Source of the DNA: Bacteroidota bacterium
GTDB taxonomy: Bacteria; Bacteroidota; Bacteroidia; Bacteroidales; Prolixibacteraceae
Direction: 5' to 3'
Length of the DNA: 6,356 bases
Assembly (NCBI GenBank): GCA_030695265.1
Contig: JAUYTA010001061.1
Span: 1-6,356, forward strand
The translations under genes were made by a program, and so were the position numbers. Of this stretch, positions 5,915 to 6,356 are shown piece by piece. How positions within the stretch are numbered: position 1 is the stretch's first letter; each line of letters opens with the position of its first letter. Below the pieces are notes generated by a model. It searched no databases. It was not told where the DNA came from and saw only the letters and a list, made by a program, of their open reading frames with translations.

Positions 5915-6356
5915 ATGAACACTACAGACCAACCGATCATACAGAACTTTCAGATTGAAGGTGTAAAACACATCAGTGTTTCTGATGCTTTTGAAGCTAT
6001 CAATAGTGGTGACGCTGTAATGCTTGATGTGCGTGAATTGAACGAGGTTCAACAGGAAAGTGTGCCGCTCGACCGTGTCCTGAATCACCCGATGTCGGTA
6101 ATTATGGATCGCCTGCCTTATATCGCCAAAGACCAGAATATTATTGTTGCCTGTCCGGGTGGCGTTCGGAGTGTAAAGGTTGCCAATATGCTTAACCTGC
6201 AAGGCTATCCCAATGTCGCCAGTCTCGATGGCGGTTTTATGCTTTGGAAAGCAAAAGGATTGCCTATGGATAGCAATCTTTCCTCTGGTGGATGCGGGTG
6301 CAATTCAGGAAAACAAAATCAGGAGAAAAATACAATTCAAAAGCCAGTTTCGGTAC
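5915..6356 (+). CDS. Single-domain rhodanese with cysteine-containing tail, 3' end cut off by the window
   Basis: The frame runs open from ATG at 5915 to the window edge (147 codons visible, no stop). It encodes a rhodanese-like sulfurtransferase domain: VMLDVRELNE (35-44, the CH2A-type DVRE motif), the active-site loop ACPGGVRS (79-86) with catalytic Cys80 and Arg85, and the closing LDGGFMLWKAKGLPM (104-118). The Cys-x-x-Gly-x-Arg-Ser loop is intact, so sulfur transfer activity is expected; the proline after the cysteine is less common than arginine. No signal peptide is seen, so it is probably cytoplasmic. After the domain there is a tail with GGCGCNSG (125-132) followed by a Gln/Lys/Asn-rich stretch, perhaps a second sulfur- or metal-binding site or a linker to a further domain outside the window. 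An in-frame ATG at 5858 would add 19 residues, but it lies only 13 bases after the terminator, leaving little room for a promoter, so 5915 is preferred. The sulfur acceptor is unknown. Confidence 0.85.
   Translation, partial: MNTTDQPIIQNFQIEGVKHISVSDAFEAINSGDAVMLDVRELNEVQQESVPLDRVLNHPMSVIMDRLPYIAKDQNIIVACPGGVRSVKVANMLNLQGYPNVASLDGGFMLWKAKGLPMDSNLSSGGCGCNSGKQNQEKNTIQKPVSV

Noticed and set aside
5813..6202. Minus-strand 129-codon open frame
   Set aside because: It is antisense to the rhodanese motifs and runs into the terminator hairpin; no family features.
1..6356. CRISPR array, tRNA, insertion sequence or attachment site
   Set aside because: No regularly spaced repeats, cloverleaf sequence, transposase or integrase motif, or flanking duplication was seen around the ATPase/rloB pair.

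Overview
The window looks like chromosomal DNA of a member of the Bacteroidota, probably an anaerobic or facultative marine or sediment lineage. The evidence is a secreted PKD-repeat protein with a type IX secretion (T9SS) C-terminal sorting domain, an SprB-like repeat, and intergenic regions that are AT-rich and lack clear Shine-Dalgarno sequences. There are also promoter-like elements of the Bacteroidota form (TTTG, about 19 bases, TAnnTTTG). The lineage call is inferred from gene content only.

Layout. Positions 1-196 hold no certain gene; a 59-codon minus-strand frame follows rloB closely. Positions 197-2097 (minus) hold a tight two-gene unit: an AAA15/AAA21-type ABC ATPase (transcribed first) and an RloB-family protein with a Toprim-like acidic pattern, separated by 2 bases. 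Positions 2098-2262 are a very AT-rich spacer with a good promoter candidate for this pair, overlapped by a 47-bp imperfect inverted repeat. Positions 2263-3759 (minus) encode a short RACo-type protein: an N-terminal [2Fe-2S] ferredoxin domain joined to an ASKHA ATPase domain. A 190-bp divergent intergenic region (3760-3949) carries the promoter of the plus-strand gene at 3950-5770, a secreted 606-residue PKD/SprB-repeat protein with a T9SS tail. A strong rho-independent terminator follows at 5808-5844. A single-domain rhodanese (5915 to the window edge, incomplete) closes the window.

How the genes relate. The ATPase and RloB protein almost certainly work together. The pairing of an OLD/SMC-like ATPase with a small Toprim-like effector matches the logic of anti-phage systems such as PARIS and AbiL, and is the best candidate for an unusual system here. 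The RACo-type protein, the secreted PKD protein and the rhodanese appear to be independent transcription units; none has its usual partners in view. No tRNA, rRNA, CRISPR array, insertion sequence or integrase was recognised.
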